From NCBI RefSeq assembly GCF_024347215.1, contig NZ_AP025282.1, forward strand, positions 2,914,001-2,978,000: DNA of 64,000 nt, read 5' to 3'. Shown piece after piece: positions 36,702-45,062 of the stretch. The DNA is from Aliamphritea ceti. GTDB lineage: Bacteria > Pseudomonadota > Gammaproteobacteria > Pseudomonadales > Balneatricaceae. The position numbers and the translations under genes are program-made. The notes beneath the pieces were generated by a model, which saw only the letters and a program-made list of their open reading frames with translations, searched no databases and was not told the DNA's origin. How positions within the stretch are numbered: the stretch's first letter is position 1; each line of letters opens with the position of its first letter.

Positions 36702-37544
36702 TCAGCAGGATAAAAAATACGGCCCCAGCTCTGAAGCTGGCAATTCATACTCTTCCGGATACTTCACATCCACAAAATACAAACCAAACGGCGGCGCAGT
36801 CACCCCACCCTTTCGGCGATCTTTTGCCTCAAGCACTTCTTTAGCCCAAACAGGCTCCGCCTCGCCTGCACCAATTGTCATCAGCACCCCGGCAAAGTTA
36901 CGAATCATATGGTGTAAAAATGCGTTCGCCCTGACATCCAGAACAATCAAATCACCTTCACGGTAAACATTAAATTCACGCACATCCCGCACAGGACTCT
37001 TTGCCTGGCAGCCTACCGCCCGGTAAGACGTAAAGTCGTGCTTACCAATAAGATACTGAACCGCCTCACGCATTGCCTCAACATCCAGTGATTTATGCGT
37101 CCAGGTAACACCTTTATTGAGTATCGCCGGCTTAACTTTAGCGCTATAAATCAAATACCGGTAGCGTCGCTCAAGCGCTGAAAACCTGGCATGAAAACTA
37201 TCGTCTACCAGCTTCGCCCATTTAATGGCTATATCATCAGGCAACTGGGTATTAGTCCCCATAACCCAGCCACGAAGATCACGCTCTGCATAGGTTTCAA
37301 AATGAATAATCTGATAGGTACCACTAACACCGGCGTCAGTACGCCCGGCACAGATAACACTCACCGGCGCATTAGCAATTTTACTGAGTGCGGCTTCAAC
37401 TTCAGCCTGAATAGTCGGAACATTATGTTCTGTCTGAATTTGCCAGCCTCGATAATTGCCGCCGGCATATTCAACACATAACGCAAAACGATAAGGGGCG
37501 ACCGTAGTCGCCCCTTCTGAATGGGTATTATCCCTTTGTGACAT
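36702..37544 (-). CDS. truA: tRNA pseudouridine(38-40) synthase
   Basis: Isomerises U38-U40 in tRNA anticodon arms. 280 residues with the catalytic Asp in AGRTDAGVSG (about residue 72) and the conserved FHARFSALERRYRYLIY. The motif is normally AGRTDAGVHATGQ or GVHGTGQ; here the His is Ser and the Gly before Gln is Tyr (SGTYQ), while Asp is kept, so activity is expected. Lies 79 bases after fimV and before trpF, the usual neighbourhood. Confidence 0.95.
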   Translation of the reverse strand: MSQRDNTHSEGATTVAPYRFALCVEYAGGNYRGWQIQTEHNVPTIQAEVEAALSKIANAPVSVICAGRTDAGVSGTYQIIHFETYAERDLRGWVMGTNTQLPDDIAIKWAKLVDDSFHARFSALERRYRYLIYSAKVKPAILNKGVTWTHKSLDVEAMREAVQYLIGKHDFTSYRAVGCQAKSPVRDVREFNVYREGDLIVLDVRANAFLHHMIRNFAGVLMTIGAGEAEPVWAKEVLEAKDRRKGGVTAPPFGLYFVDVKYPEEYELPASELGPYFLSC

Positions 37545-37623
37545 AACTTGTTACTTAATATCAATAATGTTTAAAACACTGCACTCAAAAGCCAGCTATT
37601 ATTCGGTACTTAAACAATAGCTA

Positions 37624-40392
37624 TCAGACCAGAGACTCCAGCAAAGAACTAGCTTCCTGCTTCTGATTTTCACTGCCTTCCTGCATGATTTCAGTCAGAA
37701 TATCCTTCGCACCATCAACGTCTTCCATATCGATATAAGCACGCGCTAAATCCAGTTTTGTTTCAACTTCGTCGGCTCCATCCAGCAAGTTAATACCATC
37801 AAGGCCGTCATCAGCAGCGCCGGCACCAGTATCATCTCCACTTAACAAAGCTTCCAGTTCTGAATCAAGATCAGCATCAAGATCCTGCGAGAATGTTGCT
37901 TCAAGCTCATCAGCGGATGAACCGCCCGTAAAAGCCTTTTCATCAAGCACGACATCATCATTTTCAGCGACAGCCTCTTCAAGCAAGCTCTCAACTTCAG
38001 GATGCGCCGCCACATACTCAGGCACAGCATCAGCAGCTGGAGTGTCTGATGACTCACCCAGCAACTCATCCAGAGAAACCATGTCGTCATCTTCAGCATC
38101 AGGTAACTCATCGGTGGACTGCAGATCCGCCATCAGATCATCGATATCTACCGCATCATCTTCAACTGCAACTTCAGCAGCAGGAACATTAGCAACTGGT
38201 ACTTCAGGCTGATTTTCATTTAACAGTGAATCAAGATCTACCAGGTCGTCATCGTCATCATCTTCTGATGCAGACAAGTCAAATTCCAGCTCGTCGGCAC
38301 TCTCTCCCTCAACAGCCGCTACAGTTTCCGGCTCGTCTTCGGGTAACGCCTGCGGCGTGAAATCAAGACTATCGCCGTCTTCAGCTTCTGCCAGCACATC
38401 ATCCAAATCAGCAGTCAGATCATCATCAAGCTCTTCCTCAACGACTGGCGCTGCAGAAAATTCGAGATCATTATCATCAATCTCGGCTAACACATCATCA
38501 ATAGATGCATCATCATCTTCTTCAAGAATTGCGTCCAACGCATCGTCAATTTCAAGATCAGCCATTTCTTCCGGCTCTGCTTCAGCGGCAGGCGCTTCGG
38601 CGGCAGCAAACGGCTCATCAATATCCATATCCAGATCAAGGTCGAAATCATCCTCAAGAGGATCAGCTGCTACAGTTGCTGGCTCAACCGCTTCTTCAAC
38701 ATCTGCAATATCAAGCTCAGCCAGATCGACATCAAGCTCTTCGCCATCATCTAACCCCAGATCAAACTCCTGATCATCGATCGTCTCGTCCAGCGGATCA
38801 GCATCAACTTCTTCCAGCGGGTTTTCAGCAAAGCTATCATCCAGATCCATTTCAAGATCCAGTTCTGTCAGGTCCTCAAGGTCATCCAGATCAACCTCAT
38901 CCGCTACTGCAATCTCTTCAGCTTCTGACGCCATTTCTTCAGCATCAACATCTGCGCTGGCAACCTCATCATCCGCAGCCAGGGCAGCTTCACCAATATC
39001 AGCCTCAGCATCAACTACCGCCTGCTCCAGCTCAGCCCCTTCTTCTTCGTCCTTATCTTTACGACGCTTCAGGAAGAACACCAACAGACCAATTAACGCC
39101 AATAACGCAGCACCACCGGCAGCAATATAAAGACCGAAGTCTTTCAGCACACCCATGATAGTTGGCAAGATGCCACTTTCAGCTTCTTGCTGCGCAGCCA
39201 GCTCAGCATCTAACTGCTGTTTTTTAGCTGCATCTAATTCAGCCTGCAATGCAGCTAACTGCTGATCTTTAAGCTCAAGTAAACGTTGCAGACTTTCCAT
39301 CTGCTGAGCAAGCGCATCCACTCGCCCTGATAATTCTTCATTTTCGCGCTGAATCTGATCAACAGTTTCAAGCGCTGCAGATAGATCTGATTCCAGCTGA
39401 GTATTTTTAGATGCCAGCTCTGACTCTGCCGCTTTCAACATCTCGCCAGACTGCTCATCAGCCATTGCGTTTTCTGCACTTTCAGCAGCAGAGGCTACAA
39501 TTTTAAGCTGACCCGATTCAGCAACAGGCTCAGCCGGAGTCGCTTTTTTTACGCTGACATCACCTTTTTTTGAGCTATCCAACTGCTGCTTTTTTGAGGC
39601 TTTACCCGTGTTCTGCTTCCAAACCGCTGTCTGACGCCAGAACTCTTCTTTAGCTTGTTTTGGAGTCAGCTTCTGCGCCTCTTCAAGCGTTGGCATTTTC
39701 AGCACAACACCTGCTTTCAGCTGATTTACATTGCCGTTGGTAAACGCATCCGGATTTTTACGCTGAATCGCCAGCATCATCTGCGCTTCAGAAATATTTT
39801 TTGATGGCCGGTTCTGCTCTGCGATATGCCACAAAGTATCATTTACATCGACATATACTTCAGACTTACCATCAGCACGGCTTTGAATATTAGAAACAGG
39901 CTTTGATGGCACTACCGGTGCTGGCTGAGGGGCCGCAGCCATTGCTTCAGACCTGATTTTAGGTAACTGAGCAGCAACAGTTGCAGGTGTAGGATCATAT
40001 ACAGGCGGATCTAGCAGTACGGTATATTCACGTACCAAACGCCCACTTGGCCAATTAACTTCAACCAGGAAGTTCAAAAACGGCTCTTTGACAGGCACGG
40101 CGGAAGAAAGATAAATAACACCGTTGCCGTCAGGACGGATTTGTACATTAAACTGAACATCTGTCAGAAAACGCAGTTTCTCAATTCCCGCCAACGCGAA
40201 CTCATCTATACCAGCCATTCTTGGCTGTACTTGCTGGGGGTTTAACTGCCGAGCCTGAATAAGTTGTATTTCAGCTCTTAGCGGCTCGTTTAACGCCGAC
40301 TTAATTTGGATTTCACCCAGACCCAGTGCTTGGGCTGTAGTGCTACTCATTGCTCCGGCGATTGCCAGGCTAAGAGCCAATTTACGCAGCAT
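37624..40392 (-). CDS. fimV: FimV/HubP-type polar organiser and pilus-assembly protein
   Basis: 922 residues: signal peptide (MLRKLALSLAIAGAMSSTTAQA), a periplasmic FimV N-terminal domain (about 24-140), a LysM peptidoglycan-binding motif (about 178-236, with VNDTLWHIAEQ), a coiled coil (about 305-405), one membrane helix (about 418-440, followed by FLKRRKDKDEE), then a very acidic cytoplasmic stretch rich in Asp, Glu and Ala, and the C-terminal TPR-like FimV cap (TKLDLARAYIDMEDVDGAKDIL). In Pseudomonas and Vibrio it anchors polar twitching and chemotaxis proteins. First gene before truA. The usual upstream partners asd and leuB are absent here. Confidence 0.95.
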   Translation of the reverse strand: MLRKLALSLAIAGAMSSTTAQALGLGEIQIKSALNEPLRAEIQLIQARQLNPQQVQPRMAGIDEFALAGIEKLRFLTDVQFNVQIRPDGNGVIYLSSAVPVKEPFLNFLVEVNWPSGRLVREYTVLLDPPVYDPTPATVAAQLPKIRSEAMAAAPQPAPVVPSKPVSNIQSRADGKSEVYVDVNDTLWHIAEQNRPSKNISEAQMMLAIQRKNPDAFTNGNVNQLKAGVVLKMPTLEEAQKLTPKQAKEEFWRQTAVWKQNTGKASKKQQLDSSKKGDVSVKKATPAEPVAESGQLKIVASAAESAENAMADEQSGEMLKAAESELASKNTQLESDLSAALETVDQIQRENEELSGRVDALAQQMESLQRLLELKDQQLAALQAELDAAKKQQLDAELAAQQEAESGILPTIMGVLKDFGLYIAAGGAALLALIGLLVFFLKRRKDKDEEEGAELEQAVVDAEADIGEAALAADDEVASADVDAEEMASEAEEIAVADEVDLDDLEDLTELDLEMDLDDSFAENPLEEVDADPLDETIDDQEFDLGLDDGEELDVDLAELDIADVEEAVEPATVAADPLEDDFDLDLDMDIDEPFAAAEAPAAEAEPEEMADLEIDDALDAILEEDDDASIDDVLAEIDDNDLEFSAAPVVEEELDDDLTADLDDVLAEAEDGDSLDFTPQALPEDEPETVAAVEGESADELEFDLSASEDDDDDDLVDLDSLLNENQPEVPVANVPAAEVAVEDDAVDIDDLMADLQSTDELPDAEDDDMVSLDELLGESSDTPAADAVPEYVAAHPEVESLLEEAVAENDDVVLDEKAFTGGSSADELEATFSQDLDADLDSELEALLSGDDTGAGAADDGLDGINLLDGADEVETKLDLARAYIDMEDVDGAKDILTEIMQEGSENQKQEASSLLESLV

Positions 40393-40577
40393 ATTTTGCT
40401 TCCTTATGTTCCGCCCTAAATACCTGAGCGAAAACCTTATATATTCAGAAAGTTACAAAGCAGACCATCTAGGCAGAGTATTCATTAAAACCAGTGTTTA
40501 ATCAACAACTCAGAATCAACTGACACCATTATGGTCAGTAAAAATACTACATTTGTACTATCAAACTATCTGCGACA

Positions 40578-40602
40578 CAAAAAAAGCCGCAAAGATGCGG
40601 CT
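40578..40602 (-). terminator. Terminator after the tmpB-like gene
   Basis: AGCCGC, loop ATCTTT, GCGGCT, then T7 on the minus strand, 23 bases after the stop codon. Confidence 0.9.
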
Positions 40603-40624
40603 TATAATCAATTTCAAATCAACT

Positions 40625-41197
40625 TTACTGCAGACGTAATGCCTCCAGCAGTGGCCGGTAATGTGCAACTTTATGGATGGTGCGGTCAGCGACTTTTCCG
40701 TCGTCATCATAATAACGCAGACGTACAGCATCCTTATGATGCGGATTAGCCTCAAACTCTGACACCTCAGTCGCAGACATTTTACCACCCTGCAGATTCA
40801 GCGAGTTTATCGATGCCGGAGATAAACGGTCATAATAGGTTTCATCGACAGTACACAGATAACGCTTAGCTGCCACGTGTAAACGCACTGGTTCACTTAC
40901 CTCTGGTGGATAAAACATCTGGAGAATTGCGCCACCGGCATCTTCGTGAAGATTGTCAGTCCCGTTTTCTAAGGCATCCAGCGGAAAGTCACCAATAAAA
41001 TGCCCGATATCATGCAGCAACGCCGCAATAACAAGAGAGTCAGGCGCATCATCTTCAACGGCACAGGCAGCAGACTGCTCCATATGATCCGCCATTGAAA
41101 CAGGCTCCCCCAAATACGACTCAGGACCGCGCACTGCAAACACTTCCAGTAAATACTCAACTATATTATCCCGGGTTACTTCATTCTTACTGATCAT
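40625..41197 (-). CDS. tmpB: HD-domain diiron oxygenase of the PhnZ/TmpB type
   Basis: About 190 residues. Family knowledge: PhnZ cleaves the C-P bond of 2-amino-1-hydroxyethylphosphonate to glycine and phosphate. TmpB does the same with (R)-1-hydroxy-2-(trimethylammonio)ethylphosphonate, giving glycine betaine. In the sequence, Y28 and E31 (SYLGEPVS), H38, H62-D63 and H66 (LLHDIGH), H84, H107, K111 (HVAAKRY) and D156 (HKDAVRLR) line up with the PhnZ metal and substrate residues that I recall. The start at 41197 follows GAGGAAG; the open frame reaches 41209. It faces away from the TmpA-like gene, with the AraC-type regulator upstream on the same strand. The TmpB rather than PhnZ call rests on the partner gene. 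Confidence 0.82.
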   Translation of the reverse strand: MISKNEVTRDNIVEYLLEVFAVRGPESYLGEPVSMADHMEQSAACAVEDDAPDSLVIAALLHDIGHFIGDFPLDALENGTDNLHEDAGGAILQMFYPPEVSEPVRLHVAAKRYLCTVDETYYDRLSPASINSLNLQGGKMSATEVSEFEANPHHKDAVRLRYYDDDGKVADRTIHKVAHYRPLLEALRLQ

Positions 41198-41257
41198 CTT
41201 CCTCACCATATATAAATCTGCTCATATCATGAGCGATAATTTTTTTCAGAGCAAAAC

Positions 41258-42061
41258 CTACTGGCTGCCCAAATCAAACTGCTTTGTCTTGCGATAATCA
41301 CGCGGCGACAGTCCGGTGTACTTTTTAAAGATCCGCGAGAAATATAACGCGTCTTCATAACCACACTGCCTCGCCACCGCTTCAATATTCTGGCCACCAA
41401 ACAATAGCAACCGGGTAGCAGACTCGACCCGTTTCTGAATCACATAACGTTTAGGCGAAACCCCCAACGCAGAACTGAACCAACGACTAAAATGGCCATC
41501 ACTGAATCCCAATTGTTCTGACAAATCAGTCATATCTAAATCTGACAAATGCTGATCAATATAACTAAGCACTTTTTGCATTCTGACCTCATCCTGACCG
41601 GACTCCCCTCTGGTAGTAGAAGCTTCAAGCACTGGCGCCAGCAACCGCAATACAGCCCCCATCGCTAATAACGTACAACCAGCCTGAGAATCCGCATCAA
41701 TGATATCGCTGAATAACTGTGCATCACTCACTGGAACCGGGTTATCTGGTACCCGGTACAAATCAAACACATCAACACCTGGTGACATTTGCAACGTAAA
41801 TGCACAGGCACCTATCTCCATAGGTTCCGTACAGTGGTAATGACATTCACGGTTCAAAGGCACGACCACCATACTGCCCGGCAACAGCTTTAAACGCCGA
41901 CTGCCCAACTCCACATAACCACGACCGCTTCGGGTATAAATCAGCCAGTTATAAGGACGCTGATAACTTGGATATGCCCAGTCTAGCTCTGCCTGCTGCC
42001 AGTATGAACGCACCAGAGACAAGCTTAAATTTGCATCAGTCAGCTGCATAGCCAAAACCAC
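41258..42061 (-). CDS. AraC-family transcriptional regulator
   Basis: About 267 residues. The N-terminal half is a cupin-like effector domain (YTRSGRGYVELGSRRLKLLPGSMVVVP). The C-terminal half has two helix-turn-helix motifs (TDLSEQLGFSDGHFSRWF and IEAVARQCGYEDALYFSRIFKKYTGLSPRDYR). The gene lies between tmpB-like (same strand, 60 bases downstream) and the divergent tmpA-like gene, so it is the natural regulator of the phosphonate cassette. The likely operator is the phased repeat in the gap. The start is GTG at 42061 or ATG at 42049; neither has a clear ribosome binding site. Confidence 0.88.
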   Translation of the reverse strand: MVLAMQLTDANLSLSLVRSYWQQAELDWAYPSYQRPYNWLIYTRSGRGYVELGSRRLKLLPGSMVVVPLNRECHYHCTEPMEIGACAFTLQMSPGVDVFDLYRVPDNPVPVSDAQLFSDIIDADSQAGCTLLAMGAVLRLLAPVLEASTTRGESGQDEVRMQKVLSYIDQHLSDLDMTDLSEQLGFSDGHFSRWFSSALGVSPKRYVIQKRVESATRLLLFGGQNIEAVARQCGYEDALYFSRIFKKYTGLSPRDYRKTKQFDLGSQ

Positions 42062-42090
42062 TAATTGTCATTAAATCTTCACACCCAAAT

Positions 42091-42150
42091 CATAAAAGTC
42101 CATATTTGTATCTATAAAATCCATATCAATAGTCATAAAATCAACATACC
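42091..42150. promoter_or_regulatory. Three phased AT-rich repeats, candidate AraC-family operator
   Basis: ATAAAAGTCCATAT at 42092, ATAAAATCCATAT at 42114 and ATAAAATCAACATA at 42135. The TCCATAT cores of the first two are 21 bases apart, and the ATAAAATC parts of the last two are also 21 apart, i.e. two helical turns. Direct repeats at this spacing are how AraC-type proteins commonly bind. The element lies between the divergent regulator and the tmpA-like gene. Confidence 0.6.
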
Positions 42151-42234
42151 ATATCAATCAAAATTCAGCGCCGTCAAGCTACGCACTGAATGCAAATAGC
42201 GAACAGTCTGATAAACCTTTCGAGAGATTCAGTT

Positions 42235-43308
42235 ATGCAAGACATGCTTACTTATAATAACCAGCGTTTTCACAGTCTGTGGCTGCGGGACAACTGCCCT
42301 TGTCCTGAGTGCCGTCATGCCAACGGCCAGCGACTGCATGAAACATGGCAGCTGCCAGCAGATATTCAAATTGCAGAAAGCCGTGAAACTGAAACTGGCC
42401 TTTGGGTACGCTTTGCAGAACCGCACGCTCACGAATCTGAATTCACAAAGGCCTATCTCACCAAACACGCCTATGACCAGCTTGCTATCTCGCCAGAGAC
42501 TGCCACTTTATGGGGCAGCGAACTCGACTTAGAAAGCATCAGCTTTAGCTATGACGAAGTTATCAGCGATGACCGCACTAAACTGGCGTGGCTGGATGCA
42601 CTCATTAGTCACGGCATTACTAAATTAAGCGGAGTACCGGCTCAGGCAGGTATGATTCTTAAAACTGTCGATCTGTTTGGCTTTGTCCGGCAAACCAACT
42701 ACGGCACATTGTTTGAAGTTAAAACCGAAGAAAAGCCTCAGAATCTGGCGTATACACCAATGCCACTGAGCCTGCACACTGACAACCCATATCGAGATCC
42801 GGTGCCAACCCTACAGCTACTGCACTGCTTAGTTCAGGCTGAAGAAGGCGGTGTTACCGCCTTAACCGATGGCTTCGAAGCGGCGCGCATTTTACGTGAA
42901 GAACACCCAGAAAAATTTGCCTTGCTAACCAATCAACTGGTTCGCTTCCGCTTCGCCAGTGAGGATGCAGTACTCGAACACAAAGACACTATGATCACGA
43001 CCAACAGCAAAGGCGAAATAGTCAAAGTACGGATTAACAATCGATCATCGGCGCCATTCCAGATTGATTTTGAGATCATGACAGCCTTTTACGATGCATA
43101 TCAGACATTCATGCGCATCGTTCAGGGTGATCGCTGCAAACGCACACACAAACTGCAGTCTGGCGATCTGATTCTGTTTAACAACGAGCGGGTCTTGCAC
43201 GGGCGTGAAGTACAGGCAATTGGTGCCCGTCATCTTCAGGGCTGTTATGCGGATATCGATAGCCTGCGCAGTACAGCTGAAGTACTACGCAGTCAACTCA
43301 ACCTCTAA
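42235..43308 (+). CDS. tmpA: Fe(II)/2-oxoglutarate dioxygenase of the gamma-butyrobetaine hydroxylase/TmpA type
   Basis: 357 residues. The N-terminal zinc domain typical of gamma-butyrobetaine hydroxylases and TmpA is seen in LWLRDNCPCPECRH (residues 16-29). The TauD-like core follows with the iron ligands H181 and D183 (LHTDNPYRDP) and H322 (VLHGREV). TmpA hydroxylates 2-trimethylaminoethylphosphonate at C1. True butyrobetaine hydroxylase makes carnitine. The adjacent PhnZ/TmpB-like gene and phosphonate-type importer favour TmpA. PhnY, the partner of PhnZ, belongs to a different (PhyH-like) family, which argues against plain 2-AEP oxidation. The start at 42235 has GAGAG upstream; the frame is open from 42190. 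Confidence 0.78.
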   Translation: MQDMLTYNNQRFHSLWLRDNCPCPECRHANGQRLHETWQLPADIQIAESRETETGLWVRFAEPHAHESEFTKAYLTKHAYDQLAISPETATLWGSELDLESISFSYDEVISDDRTKLAWLDALISHGITKLSGVPAQAGMILKTVDLFGFVRQTNYGTLFEVKTEEKPQNLAYTPMPLSLHTDNPYRDPVPTLQLLHCLVQAEEGGVTALTDGFEAARILREEHPEKFALLTNQLVRFRFASEDAVLEHKDTMITTNSKGEIVKVRINNRSSAPFQIDFEIMTAFYDAYQTFMRIVQGDRCKRTHKLQSGDLILFNNERVLHGREVQAIGARHLQGCYADIDSLRSTAEVLRSQLNL

Positions 43309-43321
43309 GTAAAAACACATC

Positions 43322-43362
43322 CCGGTAATCACGCGACCTGACTGCTAAAGCCTGATTACCGG
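43322..43362 (+). other. Long inverted repeat between the tmpA-like and phnD-like genes
   Basis: CCGGTAATCA, 21-base loop, TGATTACCGG: ten perfect pairs starting 14 bases after the stop. It is followed by AAGACCACTATTTTTCC, not an immediate T run. It may reduce readthrough or stabilise the upstream mRNA. Confidence 0.5.
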
Positions 43363-43509
43363 AAGACCACTATTTTTCCTAAAAAAACCTTATAACTCTC
43401 GAGCTTATAAAGCAGATATGTAAGAATGCGCGCCGCTGAACAGTTAACCTATCTGTTAACTCAACAGCCAACCCTGCCGTCACTGATTCTGTTCTATAAC
43501 GAGCTCGTA

Positions 43510-44385
43510 ATGAAACTTAAAAACACTCTGATAGCCTGCCTGGCAGCTCTGTCCAGCAGCCTTATTCATGCCGCACCTACTTTTGTATTTACTGCTATTC
43601 CTGACCAGGATGAAACCCGTCTGAAAGAACGCTTTGCGAAGGTCTCCAGTTACCTGGAGGAACAGCTTGATACCGAGGTCCGCTTCGTACCGGTTAAGTC
43701 TTACGCAGCTGCAATCACTTCATTCCGTAACAACCAGGTACAGCTGGCATGGTTTGGCGGCCTGTCAGGTGTAAAAGCTCGTTTGCTGGTCCCTGGTGCT
43801 CAGGCAATCGCACAAGATGTTGAGGATCCTAACTTTAAATCTTACTTCATTGCCCATGAGAGCACCGGCCTCATCTCACAGCCGGATGCCAGTAGCAAAA
43901 CACTACCTTCAGACGTGCAGGGAAAAACTTTTACTTTTGGCTCCAAAGGCTCAACATCTGGCCGACTGATGCCTGAGTTTTTCCTACGCAAGCAATTTGA
44001 CCAGGCCCCGGATGATATTTTTAGCCGGGTCGGATTCAGCGGCAACCATTCCCGCACAATTGCTCTGGTTGAAACCGGCGCATATCAGCTGGGCGCGGTA
44101 AATTACAAAGTTTGGGACAGCGCAGTTGCTGCAGGCAAAGTAGACACCAGCAAAGTCAACGTTATTGGTGAGACACCAGGCTACCCTGACTACCAATGGA
44201 CAGTCCGTGGCGATCTGGACAGCCAATTTGGTGAAGGCTTTACCGCTAAAGTAAAACAGGCTCTTTTGAATATGCAGGATGAAGAGTTGTTGGCAAGCTT
44301 TCCACGCAAAGGCTTCATTCCGGCAACCAACGCCGATTTTGACCCTATCCTTAAAGTTGGCAAACAAGTAGGCCTGATCGACTAA
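43510..44385 (+). CDS. PhnD-like periplasmic binding protein (phosphonate, phosphite or selenate type)
   Basis: 291 residues with signal peptide MKLKNTLIACLAALSSSLIHA. The mature part has the PhnD-family features FTAIPDQDETRLKERF, VQLAWFGGLSGVKAR and FTFGSKGSTSGRLMPEFFL, where the Gly/Ser-rich loop would hold a tetrahedral oxyanion. This subgroup is often auto-annotated as a putative selenate transporter. Linkage to the TmpAB-like enzymes favours a phosphonate here. The start at 43510 is preferred over 43426 because the signal peptide begins there. The stop overlaps the ATPase start (TAATG). Confidence 0.85.
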   Translation: MKLKNTLIACLAALSSSLIHAAPTFVFTAIPDQDETRLKERFAKVSSYLEEQLDTEVRFVPVKSYAAAITSFRNNQVQLAWFGGLSGVKARLLVPGAQAIAQDVEDPNFKSYFIAHESTGLISQPDASSKTLPSDVQGKTFTFGSKGSTSGRLMPEFFLRKQFDQAPDDIFSRVGFSGNHSRTIALVETGAYQLGAVNYKVWDSAVAAGKVDTSKVNVIGETPGYPDYQWTVRGDLDSQFGEGFTAKVKQALLNMQDEELLASFPRKGFIPATNADFDPILKVGKQVGLID

Positions 44386-45041
44386 TGCCTGCCATTGCCC
44401 TTGAAGATATCAGCGTTCAATATGGCCAGCAGCAGGTCCTGGGGCCTGTTTCACTGCACATTGACGCCGATCAATTCACAGTCTTCATCGGCAAAAGCGG
44501 TGGCGGCAAGTCATCGCTGCTCAACCGGGCATATGACCTGCTGTCATCACAACAGCAGGTCGCATTCATCCCCCAGGATCTGGGACTGGTTGATTCCCTG
44601 TCCGCTTACCAAAATGTATACATGGGCAGATTGCATCAACGCTCAACCCTGTACAACCTGACCAATTTACTGCGTCCCAGAAAAACTGACATTGTTGCTA
44701 TATCCCACCAGCTGGACCGCCTGGATATGGCTGATAAATGCTGGCAAGCCACCGGTGAATTATCCGGCGGACAACAACAACGTGTCGCTATAGCCCGCGC
44801 ACTTTACCAACAGGCAGACATACTCATTGCTGATGAGCCAATTTCGGCACTCGACGGACCCAGAGCAGGACAAGTCATGAGCCTGTTACGCGAACAGTAC
44901 CCCAGCGCAATGATTGCCCTTCATGATCTGGATATGGCATTACACTTCGCAGAGCGCATTATCGGCATTGCCGATGGCCAGATAGCGCTGGACCAGCCAG
45001 CAGACAGACTGTCACGCCAAAGCTTGCTGGACTTTTACTAA
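44385..45041 (+). CDS. PhnC-like ABC transporter ATPase
   Basis: 218 residues: Walker A GKSGGGKSS (about 36-44), Q-loop PQDLG, signature LSGGQQQRVAIARAL (about 126) and Walker B ILIADEP (about 147), with the switch His in MIALHDLD. The order resembles PhnC, but the protein is shorter than the usual 250 or so, lacking part of the C-terminal end. The first base of the ATG is the last base of the upstream stop, so it is tightly coupled to the binding protein. Confidence 0.88.
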   Translation: MPAIALEDISVQYGQQQVLGPVSLHIDADQFTVFIGKSGGGKSSLLNRAYDLLSSQQQVAFIPQDLGLVDSLSAYQNVYMGRLHQRSTLYNLTNLLRPRKTDIVAISHQLDRLDMADKCWQATGELSGGQQQRVAIARALYQQADILIADEPISALDGPRAGQVMSLLREQYPSAMIALHDLDMALHFAERIIGIADGQIALDQPADRLSRQSLLDFY

Positions 45042-45062
45042 AGTGTTCGATTCCTGACAATT

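Noticed and set aside
38357..39158. Plus-strand open frames opposite the acidic part of fimV
   Set aside because: The Ser-, Gln- and His-rich translations are what the reverse of Asp/Glu/Ala codons gives; no independent signal.
42091..42150. CRISPR-like repeat
   Set aside because: Only three imperfect, AT-rich units with no spacers of regular length and no cas genes; better explained as regulator sites.
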